Assembly (NCBI RefSeq): GCF_032062135.1 | Contig: NC_092862.1 | Span: forward strand, 63,519,693 to 63,583,692 | Length of the DNA: 64,000 nucleotides | Direction: 5' to 3' | From: Pyxicephalus adspersus | Taxonomy: Eukaryota > Chordata > Amphibia > Anura > Pyxicephalidae | In this document: positions 15,501 through 25,180 of the stretch, piece by piece | Layout: every line of letters begins with the position of its first letter | Position numbering within the stretch: position 1 is the stretch's first letter | Translations under genes and position numbers: made by a program | The notes under the pieces: model-generated | Seen by the model: only the letters and a program-made list of their open reading frames with translations | What the model was told of the DNA's origin: nothing | The model's database searches: none

Positions 15501-15890
15501 ATTAAAAAACTATCTATTTAAATGTACAGACTACTTTAATAAATGTATAGAAACACAACTCCTCAGAACAGACAGTTTTAGAGCTAGCCTGAGGTCATGA
15601 AATGAAAATTTAATGCAATGATTTTGTATTTAACACATCAAATCCTAAAGAGGATAAACAAACAGAAGAAGACCATAGCAGATTTCTCCCCTGGTAAATC
15701 TGAACAGGAAAACAAAGATACTATTTTGCGTTTGGAAAAATGTTGTGTGGTCTGACAGTTCTCATTCTTTGGGGTATCATGCAGGAATAATAGGGCATAC
15801 AAATGATAATCCCTCTACTCCTGAGTCCAGGGTACAGGTCCTGAGACCTGACTGTAAAAATAATTTTTCTTGGCACTCATAGGCCATTAT

Positions 15891-15921
<31 letters not shown>

Positions 15922-18900
15922 AAGCAAAGTGCAGCATTGCTCCCTCCCTTTATATACATTTTATGTGCTTTACTATGTTTATGCTGACTAATAAATTGAA
16001 GGTGTGCCTACAGAGTCATTACTACAAAAATACTGCTTGCTCAAGTCTTTGTACCAAGCATCTGTATCTGTAAAGCAATTGCAGTGAATTTATGCTCTTT
16101 GCTTTTACTTTTCTAAAGATTTTTGCAATATATCAGTATCAAAGCTTGGACTAACAAATAACAAAAATGGTATTAACCTCTTGCAATCCCTGTAAAGCAG
16201 CATTTTGAGCAAGGGATGAGCAGGTCTATTTGCTTATTACACAGAAAAAAATGAACAAACAGAATAAAGTATTCTTTATCAACTATTACAATGAATACTA
16301 GTGAAGAAATAGCATAAACTATGGCCTTTCCTCATTCCCCCTACATGCAGGAAACGAGTTCTGCATTTGTAGCTGAATATTCAGATTTACTGCATAGCAG
16401 GCCATGTCTTGGTCCGGACATCTGTTGTTCCACCATAGTTATAGAAAAGGGTTATGGTGTAAAGTATGTGTGGAAGGACAGGTTACAGCAACACCTGTAC
16501 ATTCCTGCATAAAACTGAAGAAAATATTGCTCTAAAGGAAAAAAAACTATTGGATTAAGTTTGTATGTTATGTTTGTGTGGGTTTTTTCTAGGAACTTTG
16601 ATTTCTTGTACATTCCAAAATTTACTGGTAGGTTATTGACATACGAGTATAGTAGGGACATTGGATTCGGAGCTGCTCTGTGGGACAGTTTGAGACATGA
16701 CTATGGACTTTGCACAGTACTGCATATCATGTCAACTGGTAATCAATTTTCCTGACACCATGTTCTTGGTAATACAAATTCGCAGGTTAGGCTTCTGGTA
16801 CTAGGGGGGTATAGAATTAATCCCTAATCTGAGGTTGCACTATCAGGTAAAGTATGTATAACCACCTGATATTCCCTTATGCCAAGGTACACAGTTCTGA
16901 AATGCCACACAGTAAAAAAATGATATATATGATCTAGAGCTACAAAAAGGCATTAGATAGCGTAGGAAAGGGTTTTTAATCTCTTGATACTTTTTCCCTA
17001 CTCTACATGAATCATATTGCTAAAGTCCTGGCAGATTCCATGGATTCACATTTATTTTGCTTTGTATTCAGTAATTTCATCATTAAATGCATTTCCTAAA
17101 ATGCAAGCAGTGAAAATAATGGGGTAATGGGGGTGGCAGAAGAACTGCAGCAGAGAATAATCAGACAGGACTGGGCTGTTTGGCATATTTGTCTAAGGCT
17201 TCCCATACACAGCCAATGAACATCAAACCAAAAGTTGTCATGTTCAGTAAATAGTAATATAAGTTATATAAATTTTATTTGGTAAACTGATCACCTATTT
17301 GATGATGATGTGCAGCTTTGATGCACTTTATACAATCTTTGCATGCACTGGGGAACCCTAAAACATTTCAAGCAGGCCAGACATCTGGACATCAATGGAC
17401 AATGGGTACAGATGATCTTCATTAGTTGTTACAAAATTACACGTTAACAGTCGAATATTCATGGATTTAGCAAACCATTGTTGGATGACCATCCACTGTG
17501 TAAGGGTGCCATGACTCAGAGGAGTGACTTGTTTCACCTCCCTCCCTGCTTTGTGTAGATGTGTATGGAGTTTCAGTTAGAAAGAGACAAAGGCAGCCTC
17601 AGGAAGAAGCTAATGTTAGGTACTCTGAAACCGATTTCTCTGCAAAACCATTGTTGTGAATATATCCTGTATCAAATGTTTATTTAAAATTTTTACAAAA
17701 ATCATTTAAAACGTACAAAAATTAATTGTAAAAAACTTGTACACCTAAAAAAAACATACCGGCTACCCTGTAAGTAGACTATTACTAATTGCAAAATGTA
17801 TTAGCTATCCCCACACAATTGGAGATCAGATCAAAACTGATCTAAAAACTATAATATAGAAGGTCTGCTTGCTGTGGAATACTGCTTTTTGCATTCTATT
17901 GCTGCTGATTACTCTACACTGCTAAAGACAAAATATTTGTTTTGAAAAAGTAGCTAATATACATAATTCCTGCTGAGAAGGGGAAATGGAAACTATGTGC
18001 AATACTTTGCTACGACTTTCTGCGGAAATTAGTCACATACTAGTTTTGGGATATAAATGTTACTTGCAGTGAAAGTAAAATCTTTTCCACGGTAGAACAA
18101 ATATCAAGTAAACATTAACTGAGAATTGCCACATTTGCATATAGTCCACAGGACAAAGTGGAAAAGAAAATCTTTCTGTTTATGTAAATAACATAGAATT
18201 CATATATATATTCCATGTAATATTACCCAAAGGTAGAGTGAGATCACTGCGACAATCTGAGGGACTGCAAGCCATGTTCTCTGGCAAATATGCAAACAGA
18301 ACACAGAAGGTAAGTTTTACATGGCATACCTTCAAGACAAGGTAAGGTATATATTTAAAAGGAAAAACCACCAAAAAATATCTGTAGGTACATTGCATAC
18401 ATTAGAAAGATTTTGGAAACTCCATATGATTATTTGCTTTTGTTCTGTCAATATAGACATGAGATTCTAACAAGTATTTGTCAACACCACCATGCCCCAT
18501 AAAGCACCATTAGGCATTTGTTACAGTGAGTTTACAATTATGGTATAGCTGATATTGCTTTAATAATGTATAATAAATGGAGATCCATCCGGAAAGCCTT
18601 CTGTCCATTGACATTTTTTTCTTAACAACTAGGTAGAAAAGTAAAAACTATATACAAAAATAAAAACCATGATTCATTTCATTTCATTTCATGAGACCAA
18701 GTCCAATTAGTCAGTTTGTTCAGATCCATCTTAAAACTGGACTTAGGAAAAAGTGTGACTCCCACACAAGTTTATTACCTATAATATCTAGCTTATAAAT
18801 GCAACAGGCTGGCTTTTCTAAAAATGACGTGCTGTACAACAAAGCACGGTGTGGGATAATAGTGGATTCATTTACAGGGGTGGAGGCAGGTATGTTACTC

Positions 18901-21900
18901 ACATCCAGGAGTATGTAGGCTGTCTGCATTGGAGGGATGATGTAATACTTTATGATTGTTTGCATGGGCCATCACGTTTAACTTTGGTATGTTTACCACT
19001 GTTGGATTAGTAAAGGATCAAAGCAGCGAACCAAGGCTTTCCTTCCCTAATCCTTATATGGGAATTCATTTGTTTGTAATATTAACCTCATTCAGAATAA
19101 TGGTATTCTAAGCATTAAGGTCCACGCCATACCACATATACAAAGTAAACACAATAAAAAATTTAATTTTTTTGGTATCTAGAGTTACTTCTTCTTGGCA
19201 ATGAATTAGACTTGTAAAGATTCATAACAATGATCATTGGAAAAGATCATTTGTGATTGCTTCTAGTGACAGTAAAATTTGGGAGCCATTGGGGGAAGGA
19301 AAAGCAGAATTTGTACACAATAGCAGTTGTTTGCGTAGGACGTTTAATGGTATAGCATGTTGGATCACTAAACAACAGGGAACTGCTAATCAGAAAATAG
19401 ATTTTCGCTTTAGGCGATCATGAATGTTTTTCTCAGGCAACAAAAATCACAGCTCTACCTTCAAAGTCCATAACCAATGGAAAAACAACTAGTTTTTTAA
19501 CATGTTTCCACAAAAGGCCTTAAATGTTTTTACACAGAGAGGGTTATTATTCATCCAAAGCTGCAGTGGAATGCTGGTAATGGGTCAGTTAAAATGTAAA
19601 CATTGCTTTTTTGAGATCTTCTTTTATCTGAACAATGTTGAGCTCCCATCCTGTCCATCAAATTAGGGAGTTGGTACAAGTGTGTTTAATTGTCGGGTGC
19701 AATTCTCTCTTTACCTCTGATATATGAGATTGTAAAATCTGCTCCTGCATATAGTAAAATAAATAAAAAATTATTTTTTTACCTCCACCTGTGGCATCTT
19801 TCGGGTCGTATCAGTTCACTCTGAAGTGAAGAATTATCATCAAGCATTAGTCCTCTCAAAGGCTTTATTATCAAACATTTTCATCTAAATGATGTATTGA
19901 AATTTGTATTTCTGTGCCGGTATAGCCATGGGTAGGAAATAAGCAGGATATGGGAGTTGGAAGCCTTTCCTACATAGGTTACAGTGCATGTTAGTACTGG
20001 CATATGGAATATTATTCTGGATGATCCTGGATGATATTATGCAAAGCACAGTTTTGTGTTTTAAATGGCTTTTGACCAAAAAATAAGGCATTATGTAGTA
20101 ACAACTATTCAGCCAATTATACATTAAGATTTAAAGTGTTAAGCTGCATTCAAGTCTGATGGTAGTAGTAGTATTTGCAAAATACATTAGGATGAAATTA
20201 ATCCTAAAGATATTGTATACAAACTGTAGATTAACAGTGGGGCCTCTAATAGTTTTTCCAGAGAGAGACATCACACATAGTTACGGTCCTACATTAACAG
20301 CAACAGTCATAAAGTAACTGGAAATTGGCCTTTCTTGGGTTCTTTCTCCCCAATTCCACCTGTTTTCATTGTTCTTCCTGCCAATATAGAGACACAGTTC
20401 CACATAGGCTGTTCAAAGATCTATGAGGGCAGATAGCCTGCACTGGTGACATGATCACTCCTCAGATGGCTCCTGTCCATTCAGCCAGCCTTATTTACAC
20501 TTGGTGGAAGAGTCTCTGATCTGAAACCAAATCTGCAGCATAAACAGTAAGAACACCTGACCAACATGTTTCAGTGGTTGAAAGCATGGAAGCATGATTC
20601 GGCAATACAGACATGCAAATATAGTCATTGGAAAGAATCTTTCACGATCCTTTCCAACAACTAAGGACTACACGATGCATGAACGAGTGCTGTACATACG
20701 GCATCCTTCTGCTCTATGAAAAGGGGAGGGGGGAGAACGACGGAGTGGCACTCCGCTGCACGCTCTCCCCATTTACCTTGCACTAGGATCATTCGTCGTC
20801 CGTGGATCCGCCAGGACGGTCGTTTGGACGATGGACGACGGGCACTGTACACACGCCAGATTCTCGTCAGATATCGGCCCTGTGCTGATTATTGGGTGAG
20901 AACCATTGGACGTGTGTATGTAGTGACTGAAGGTATTAAAGATATTGAACACCATGACATTTTCAGAAGGCAGGGTCACCAATGGAAGCCTTCATATTTC
21001 TCTGCAGCTTCCTTGTCCATGTTTGTCTTGAAATGATAACTGGTGTTCAGAGTTGCTGTTTAGTTATGTGCTACATTGTTTGCAGTTGTTGCTACTGTTT
21101 AGTCAGATGTTGGTGATTTTTTCCTGAGCAGAATTGCCTTCTTATTAGTTGTCCCATTGTGTTATATGCATTGTATTGTCTCTGCTGAGCATGTCAATGA
21201 ATGGTCCTCACAATCTCTCTTTACTGATATAGTTGTAACCACCAAACAAAATAGGCATAGTTGTACATTTACTTTAGTTGAGAAGTCATGTTTTTGTTGT
21301 TATTTTGATTGAAAAGCTGGGATTTAATCTTTTATTAGTCTTTACGATGGGAATTTTTCAACCGTTGCAGAGTCCATAAAAGCTAGTGAACAAAGATCAC
21401 ATTCCAGTTTCATTACGATAGAGCTTGTTAGTAATAGCAGATTAATGTACAAAGTGCTGAAAAGCAAATTAAAAGAACTGTTGTGCATAAAGCTGAAAGT
21501 GGTTGCTATAGTAGGGGCAAAAGCCTTGAAAATATTGCATTATTCAGTTACTGCAAAGAACTGAATATCTTTTAGCTTTGCATCACATACCCACAACCTT
21601 TGCAGAGTTGTAAAAAAAAAAAAAAAACAGACAATGAAAGTGGCTGAAGATTTAGAGTTGTCCATTTTCCCTAAGACACATTCTTTTGTTAGGGGCGGGG
21701 AGGGCACGGTACTGTCCTGGAATGTAAGGTCACTCCAAGCAGCAGAATGAGTAGAAAACATCATCTAAACACACAGAGATGAAATACAAAGATAACTTTA
21801 ATGCTACCTCATAACAAACACAGACCACTTACTTAAACACATGCTGGGGGTATGGGAGTAAAATTATAACAAAACAAAAATAATAGACAATCTGACCCTG

Positions 21901-24731
21901 CCTTTCTTTAGATAAACTTCCAAAATTCATTTTCCAGCATGATCCTCCACACAAAAAATTACATCATGTTACATCTATAATTAGATACCACACAATCAAA
22001 GCCTTTTTTAAAAATGATGACAACCAGGGTGGAGATTAAAGGTTCATATACTGTACTCACAAAGAAAATATACAAACTCCAATTTACTTCAGATCTGAGA
22101 ATCATTCCAGACTGTTATTGTTTTAGGTAGAATTGACAAGATCTGACATTACCACCATGTTTTACTCCTGGATATGACTCCAATGAAAAGATTTCTCTGT
22201 TTCTTTTTCAAGTAGCATATAAAACTGACAGAGATTTAAATCATTCTCTGCCCTTTCCTAAATGACAAAAAAACTTGGCTAGAGTTGGTCAACCCAACAC
22301 TGAAACCAAGGACTTGGACTGGAGAAAGTATAACAAAAACATTGTTACACATGACTCATGAGTTTATCTGAAATAAAGTAGACTTGTCCTTCACATTGTC
22401 AACTCTGAATCATATGTAACAATGTGTGAATCTTGTCTGATAGTGGAGGGAGTGCTTCATAACTGGTGGGAAAAGGAGAGATACAGGAAACCTGCTAAAC
22501 CTCCTACACACACTATCAGCCTTTTAGGAAAGCCTGGAGCAAGAAAAAAAATTCCTGTCTGCCTAGCAACTTCTTGAGAATAAAGTCCAGTGATCTCATT
22601 ACAGTGGCTGCTAAACCTGCAGCTTTTACCAAGAAAGGGGGCTGGGAGTTCTGCATGCCTTTTACTTAGACATGCCATGTTGTTTTTCTTGTACAAACAA
22701 GTCACCACCTGCAGTATAGTCAGTGATGAACATCTTCATGTCCAAATGCTATACTTTCATTTAAGAATAAAATACATTACAAGAATTTTGCTTTATGGCA
22801 CATCTTAGTTTAAATTATGTGTTAACAAGCAAGCATGTCCAAATTGAATTGGTCCTAGCAATTATTCAACTATAATATCATTGCAAAAAAGAGTTCCAGA
22901 ATTAGAAAATAGAACAGCTGTTTGCTTAAAAAGTCTTGGTGCTCATTTTTTTTTGGGGGGGGGGGACACCACTCCAATAACGATACTCTTAAACAATGAA
23001 GACAAAAGTCCACTAAAAGGTACTGCTTGCACATCTTCTGTTCTTGTACATAGTTGGATGAGCTGCCATTGTGACCATAATCCATTTTTATTGCAGCTCA
23101 GGTACCATACATGTAAATGCATGAACATTGATGTACACACATGCAAATACTAATCTAAAAATCATTGGATGCATGTCCAGAACCTGTTTATATGCCTGTG
23201 TACAGAAAGGGAGGAGGCTGAGCAGTCAATGTACATAAACGGTTTCACTTCGAGGGATATGAAAAGCTAAAGAGAAGCATGCCAGCCTCAGCTAACATTG
23301 CAGTATGGACCTACTGCAGTGTATACGTACATGTGCAAAAACAAGAAACCTCCTTTTCTGTTTCAGATTGTAAGAAATCCAATGGTCTTCTAAGCAAGTT
23401 ATATCTGTCCTAACTTTACACCCCTAATCTGAACTGTCTATGCCTTATGTGGGCACCCATGGGACTTGTCCACCTACAAGTACTACCCATACCTCCATTC
23501 TATTCAGTAGCAGTCAACTGCAGACTTTCAGGCCAAAATGGACCACCTTGTTTACTCATAACCTGTACTAGGAGAAGTTAAAAGGAAATACCAATCCCTA
23601 CAGTCTTTTTTCAGTGCTAGCTCTTCAATTGTCTCTGGCTTAATAAAACTTTCCAAGGCCATGAACAAGTGTGCAGATCAGGTAAGATTGAGAGAAGAAC
23701 TAATGATCAGCACATTTGTTTTGGGTCAATAATTCAGAAGGTATTGAAGCCAGATGGTCAGCTTGACAGCCAGGTAACTTAAATTCAGCAATGCCAGTCG
23801 TTTATAGTACAGGTTTGTTTAGTAAAGGAATGTATATAGGACCGAAATAGAAATAGACAAACAGAAACAGCCACGACTATCCATCCAGGCATGATAACCA
23901 ATGTAAGTTTACAAACAGCAAGCTACTTCCTTGTTGAAGTTGAAACTTAAAATATGATGCCCTACCCTTGTGAAGATGGCATTCTCTAGTAGGATCATTG
24001 GCACAATCTACCATAGCTCACTACCAGTGCATGCAAATATTTACATTGATAGGAAAGGAAATGTATTGGGTATCTTCAGTGAACACATATTTGAGTTGTC
24101 ATTGCAGTGTTTTGCATAGTGCTTTTTTTTATTACAATTTGAACTTTTCTACATGCTTTGTTACCACAACACTAGAGGGGGCTCTGTAATTGACCACAGT
24201 CAGTCAGCCTCACCGCCTAACAAATTAGCCACATAGGGAGTGCATAGTTTTTAATATGTTGTCCAACACATAGATCATAGAAATATCATAAATAATACAG
24301 GCACCGTGCTGTACAGCAAAGCTGAAAGCAACAACATCCTGTGTATGTATCAAGCAAACTTGAATGCCGCCATATACATTTGCAATTAGAAATGAATTAT
24401 GCAGGGATACAAATAATTTCAAACATTCACACTAAAAGTTTATACATCAAGCTAGTTTTGTTTACATAGATATCTTTTAAATATTTAAAAAAAAATACAG
24501 TTAACAGGCGCAAAGCAACATTTATTTTTAAATTTCTCACCCATAGCTGTCTCCAGTCTGTTCGCTGTAGCTGTGTTGGGTGTAGAACACCTTCTGTGCC
24601 CCTCCTCCTCCTCCAACACTCATCTTATGGTTGTTCATCATATCATACCTGCCGGAAATATCCTGGCCAGATTCTGTTCTGATCAGCCGGCCTAGGGTAT
24701 TGATCCGAGTGTGGGACCCGTTCATACTCAT
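322..24731 (-). CDS. DSP: Desmoplakin, 5' part of the gene (exons 1-15, partial)
   Basis: Desmoplakin is the plakin that links desmosomal cadherin/plakoglobin/plakophilin plaques to intermediate filaments in epithelia and heart. Fifteen exons, each bounded by an AG acceptor and a GT donor, join into 2181 nt without a stop (727 codons). Exon lengths of 149, 129, 51, 162, 105, 96, 126, 153, 155 and 127 nt (exons 3, 5-13), and all junction phases, agree with what I recall of the human gene. Seen in order: the N-terminal head (codons 1 to about 180, with SHTRINTLGR near the start and a glycine run), then the plakin domain of spectrin-like helices (INTERRUPTED by an SH3 fold at about codons 460-518). 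The start has an A at -3 and an in-frame TAA at 24744-24746, so it is well fixed. The coiled-coil rod and the plakin-repeat tail are not in the window; they should follow to the left. I see no frameshift or premature stop, so the gene looks functional. Confidence 0.97.
890..1130 (-). CDS. DSP: DSP exon 14
   Basis: This exon encodes codons 571-650 plus one base. LKTMRQEDYQKVVTDLELHY and FMRNSQGSNMFGDEEKRK are strongly conserved. After QLPGY the sequence becomes a threonine/proline-rich linker (TTTVITKKPPAPST) unlike the mammalian one. The exon is 241 nt against about 202 in human, with the phase kept. The acceptor is ATGTTACAG and the donor is GTATGT. Confidence 0.95.
1272..1398 (-). CDS. DSP: DSP exon 13
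   Basis: This exon encodes codons 528-570: IEQFYEAILALWSQLYINMK, then a VSWHYCMIDIEKIRAMTLAK segment, a spectrin repeat after the SH3 fold. It is 127 nt, as in human. The acceptor is TTTTTTTCAG and the donor is GTAATG. Confidence 0.96.
1874..2028 (-). CDS. DSP: DSP exon 12 (rest of SH3)
   Basis: This exon encodes codons 477-527 plus two bases. KVIHKGDECILKNNSQRSKW is followed by VTGPGGLDMVVPSVSLIIPP, the core and last strands of the SH3 fold. The plakin SH3 is known to lack the usual polyproline-binding residues. It is 155 nt, as in human. The acceptor is CAATACAG and the donor is GTAAGT. The AAG codon is split over the junction with exon 13. Confidence 0.96.
2519..2671 (-). CDS. DSP: DSP exon 11 (start of SH3)
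   Basis: This exon encodes codons 426-476. Residues RQVQNLVNKSKKIIQLKPRN lead into KPIVLKALCDYKQDQ, the first strand and RT-loop start of the SH3 fold inserted in the fifth plakin spectrin repeat. It is 153 nt, as in human. The acceptor is AATTTTAG and the donor is GTAATG. Confidence 0.96.
3494..3619 (-). CDS. DSP: DSP exon 10
   Basis: This exon encodes codons 384-425: FFDEAQSTENYLTTLQDTI, then RKKYPCDKSMPLQ and a helical MIKDLE end. It is 126 nt, as in human. The acceptor is TATATATAG and the donor is GTATTT, where the +5 position is not the usual G. Confidence 0.95.
3839..3934 (-). CDS. DSP: DSP exon 9
   Basis: This exon encodes codons 352-383: AYMDTLQTQWSWILQITKC through the KENAAYFQ end. 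I see no difference from the mammalian protein in this 32-residue exon, as far as I recall it. The acceptor is TTTTAG and the donor is GTAAGT. Confidence 0.96.
4255..4359 (-). CDS. DSP: DSP exon 8
   Basis: This exon encodes codons 317-351: KLMSQLEVKEKDLNKIKQ, then a conserved NQHPAADKIE end. It is 105 nt, as in human. The acceptor is CTTTCCAG and the donor is GTAATT. Confidence 0.95.
4611..4772 (-). CDS. DSP: DSP exon 7
   Basis: This exon encodes codons 263-316, including KASFERMDQLRQLQNIIQAT and the acidic WINDKEEEELVYDWSDKN stretch of a spectrin repeat. It is 162 nt, as in human. The acceptor is ATTTAG and the donor is GTAAGT. Confidence 0.96.
5166..5216 (-). CDS. DSP: DSP exon 6
   Basis: This 51-nt exon encodes REKGAIYQLEEEYDGLL (codons 246-262), a helix of the plakin domain nearly identical to mammalian desmoplakin. 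The acceptor is CCACAACAG and the donor is GTAAGA. It is too short to show up as an open frame by length alone. Confidence 0.95.
5932..6060 (-). CDS. DSP: DSP exon 5
   Basis: This exon encodes codons 203-245, part of the first plakin-domain spectrin repeat: VDWGFDATSVELQISNHR followed by a conserved ADYRWELDKIKADL helix. It is 129 nt, as in human. The acceptor is TATTTTTAG and the donor is GTAACC. Confidence 0.95.
6061..7669 (-). other. DSP: DSP intron 4
   Basis: This is 1.6 kb of AT-rich intron sequence. The open frames in it (for example 7203-7454) lack any family resemblance. I see no transposon with clear ends. Confidence 0.7.
7670..7838 (-). CDS. DSP: DSP exon 4
   Basis: This exon encodes codons 146-202. 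It starts LLQLYDQMRAIDKAI and includes the glycine-rich turn and the QSGSGWDDYTKR segment, which lies near the start of the plakin domain. The acceptor is TTTTTCTAG and the donor is GTAGGT. It is two codons shorter than human, in the basic/glycine linker. Only 82 nt of intron separate it from exon 3. Confidence 0.95.
7839..7920 (-). other. DSP: DSP intron 3 (82 nt)
   Basis: This unusually short intron runs between a weak GTACCA donor and a TTTTTCTAG acceptor. A frame passes through part of it, but homology and the preserved phase place the splice sites here. Confidence 0.85.
7921..8069 (-). CDS. DSP: DSP exon 3
   Basis: This exon encodes codons 97-145 plus two bases. The translation begins ELQYGDGGTLLRNRDLED and runs to a cysteine-containing end (MGQSCDSYHR). 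Its length of 149 nt equals my recollection of the human exon. The acceptor is TTCTGCAG. The donor is GTACCA, a weak match to the usual GTRAGT, but it is required by frame and homology. Confidence 0.93.
8070..10980 (-). other. DSP: DSP intron 2
   Basis: This is 2.9 kb of AT-rich sequence. No conserved coding segment or complete transposon was recognised. Confidence 0.7.
10981..11077 (-). CDS. DSP: DSP exon 2
   Basis: This exon encodes codons 64-96 and carries QSGTMSRRPNTVQDMLQ, equivalent to the conserved TGTMSR segment of the desmoplakin head. The acceptor is CATAACAG and the donor is GTAAGT. It is 97 nt, six fewer than human, and the phase is preserved. It is separated from exon 1 by the 13.5-kb first intron. 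Confidence 0.95.
15088..15412 (+). mobile_element. MITE family A, copy 1 (in DSP intron 1)
   Basis: This 325-bp non-autonomous DNA transposon has terminal inverted repeats: the left end GGCTTTGTACACATGTGCAA mirrors the right end, which read in reverse complement is GGCTAGGTACACACATGCAA. The interior has a GC-richer core with ACGATGCATGAAYGAG, GCTCTATGGAGAGGG and GTCCGTGGATCCACCAGGAC motifs, all shared with copy 2. No transposase is encoded. The superfamily is not assignable from the ends alone; I see no clear target duplication. Confidence 0.75.
15887..15920. repeat. (TTA)n microsatellite
   Basis: A run of ATT triplets sits in DSP intron 1. Such runs often mark the tail of frog LINE/SINE copies, and the flanking sequence may be a decayed tail. 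Confidence 0.85.
16612..16742 (+). mobile_element. SINE 3' fragment
   Basis: This stretch matches the 3' half of the complete SINE at 50706-50990: ATAGTAGGGACATTGGATT, GAGCTGCTCTGTGGGACAG and GACATGACTATGGACTTTGC, followed by a decayed CAGTACTGCATATCATGTC tail. The tRNA-like head is missing. Confidence 0.65.
17195..17510. mobile_element. Probable MITE with imperfect terminal repeats
   Basis: The left edge AAGGCTTCCCATACACAGCC and the reverse complement of the right edge, GGCACCCTTACACAGTGGAT, resemble each other, and the interior has paired ATGTTCAG/GGATGACC segments. This end type is common in frog MITEs as I know them. No target duplication is evident. Confidence 0.4.
20601..20925 (+). mobile_element. 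MITE family A, copy 2 (in DSP intron 1)
   Basis: This copy is the same element as 15088-15412, in the same orientation. It shares the TTTCACGRTCCTTTCCAACRACT start, the CTCTATGRARAGGGGAGGG core, the GTCGTCCGTGGATC segment and the GTGTGTAYSTAG end. The left inverted repeat is more decayed than in copy 1. Similar length and high similarity indicate moderately recent activity of the family. Confidence 0.75.
24541..24731 (-). CDS. DSP: DSP exon 1 (coding part)
   Basis: This exon encodes codons 1-63 plus two bases of codon 64. It starts MSMNGSHTRINTLGR, matching the highly conserved desmoplakin N-terminus. A five-glycine run follows, and then a tyrosine/serine-rich stretch. The donor reads GTGAGA (24540 downward). 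The exon is 191 nt against 170 in human. The extra residues lie in the segment between RTESG and the glycine run, a part of the head known to vary. The head binds plakoglobin and plakophilin in the desmosomal plaque. Confidence 0.96.
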
Positions 24732-25180
24732 TTTGTGCTCAGATTAGCAACTAGCAAAGCATTTGCCTTAAGAAAAGAAAAATTTGTGTATGTGTCCGTA
24801 GTTAGACAGGTAAGCAGAATTCCCAGGTATGGCGAGAAGTTGGAAGCAGAAGACACTGGAGCTAAAATAAATCTATTGTACATGCAGGGTACACGAAAAC
24901 CAAGCAGAAAGCTTTGTCCTGTTTGCTGTGCAGCTCTTTGCCTCTGATCAGGGAGAGTCTAAGCCAGAGACTGGGGGAGGAGTAGGAGGTGGCAGGTCTT
25001 ATCCAGCACTCTCCTGTGAAAAGCTTCAGGCACACCTTTCTCTCTTTTTTTTTCCAGAAGTATTGTAATAGCTGGTGACGCCCTAAAATTCTGTTGTCCC
25101 AGCCCTGCCTCTGGTATGACAGCTCCATTCACCTGAGCACAGCAAATTCTGCACAATACAAGCACAGGGCCTTAAACACA
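24732..25180 (-). promoter_or_regulatory. DSP: DSP 5' UTR and promoter-proximal region
   Basis: Reading leftwards to the start codon, this stretch must contain the 5' UTR, because the human start codon is in exon 1 with the UTR. It has an in-frame stop five codons before the ATG. It also holds a C-rich stretch around 24965-24990 (minus-strand CTCCTACTCCTCCCCC) that could bind Sp/KLF factors. No convincing TATA box is visible. A pyrimidine tract ending in AG at 24767-24768 could be a splice acceptor for an upstream non-coding exon. The transcription start is not determinable by eye. Confidence 0.35.

Larger units (their letters stand above)
11078..24540 (-). other. DSP: DSP intron 1 (13.5 kb)
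   Basis: The first intron holds two copies of the five-copy MITE family (15088-15412 and 20601-20925), a SINE 3' fragment (16612-16742), a TTA microsatellite and a probable MITE (17195-17510). About 11.1-15.0 kb and 21.0-24.5 kb show no recognisable transposon ends. Regulatory elements may sit there, but single-sequence inspection cannot show them. Confidence 0.75.

Noticed and set aside
20661..21036. Arg-rich frames of 63-106 codons on both strands near 20.7-21.0 kb, and similar ones near 15.1-15.4 kb
   Set aside because: Both sets lie on the GC-richer cores of MITE family A copies and recur at the same element positions, so they are repeat-derived.
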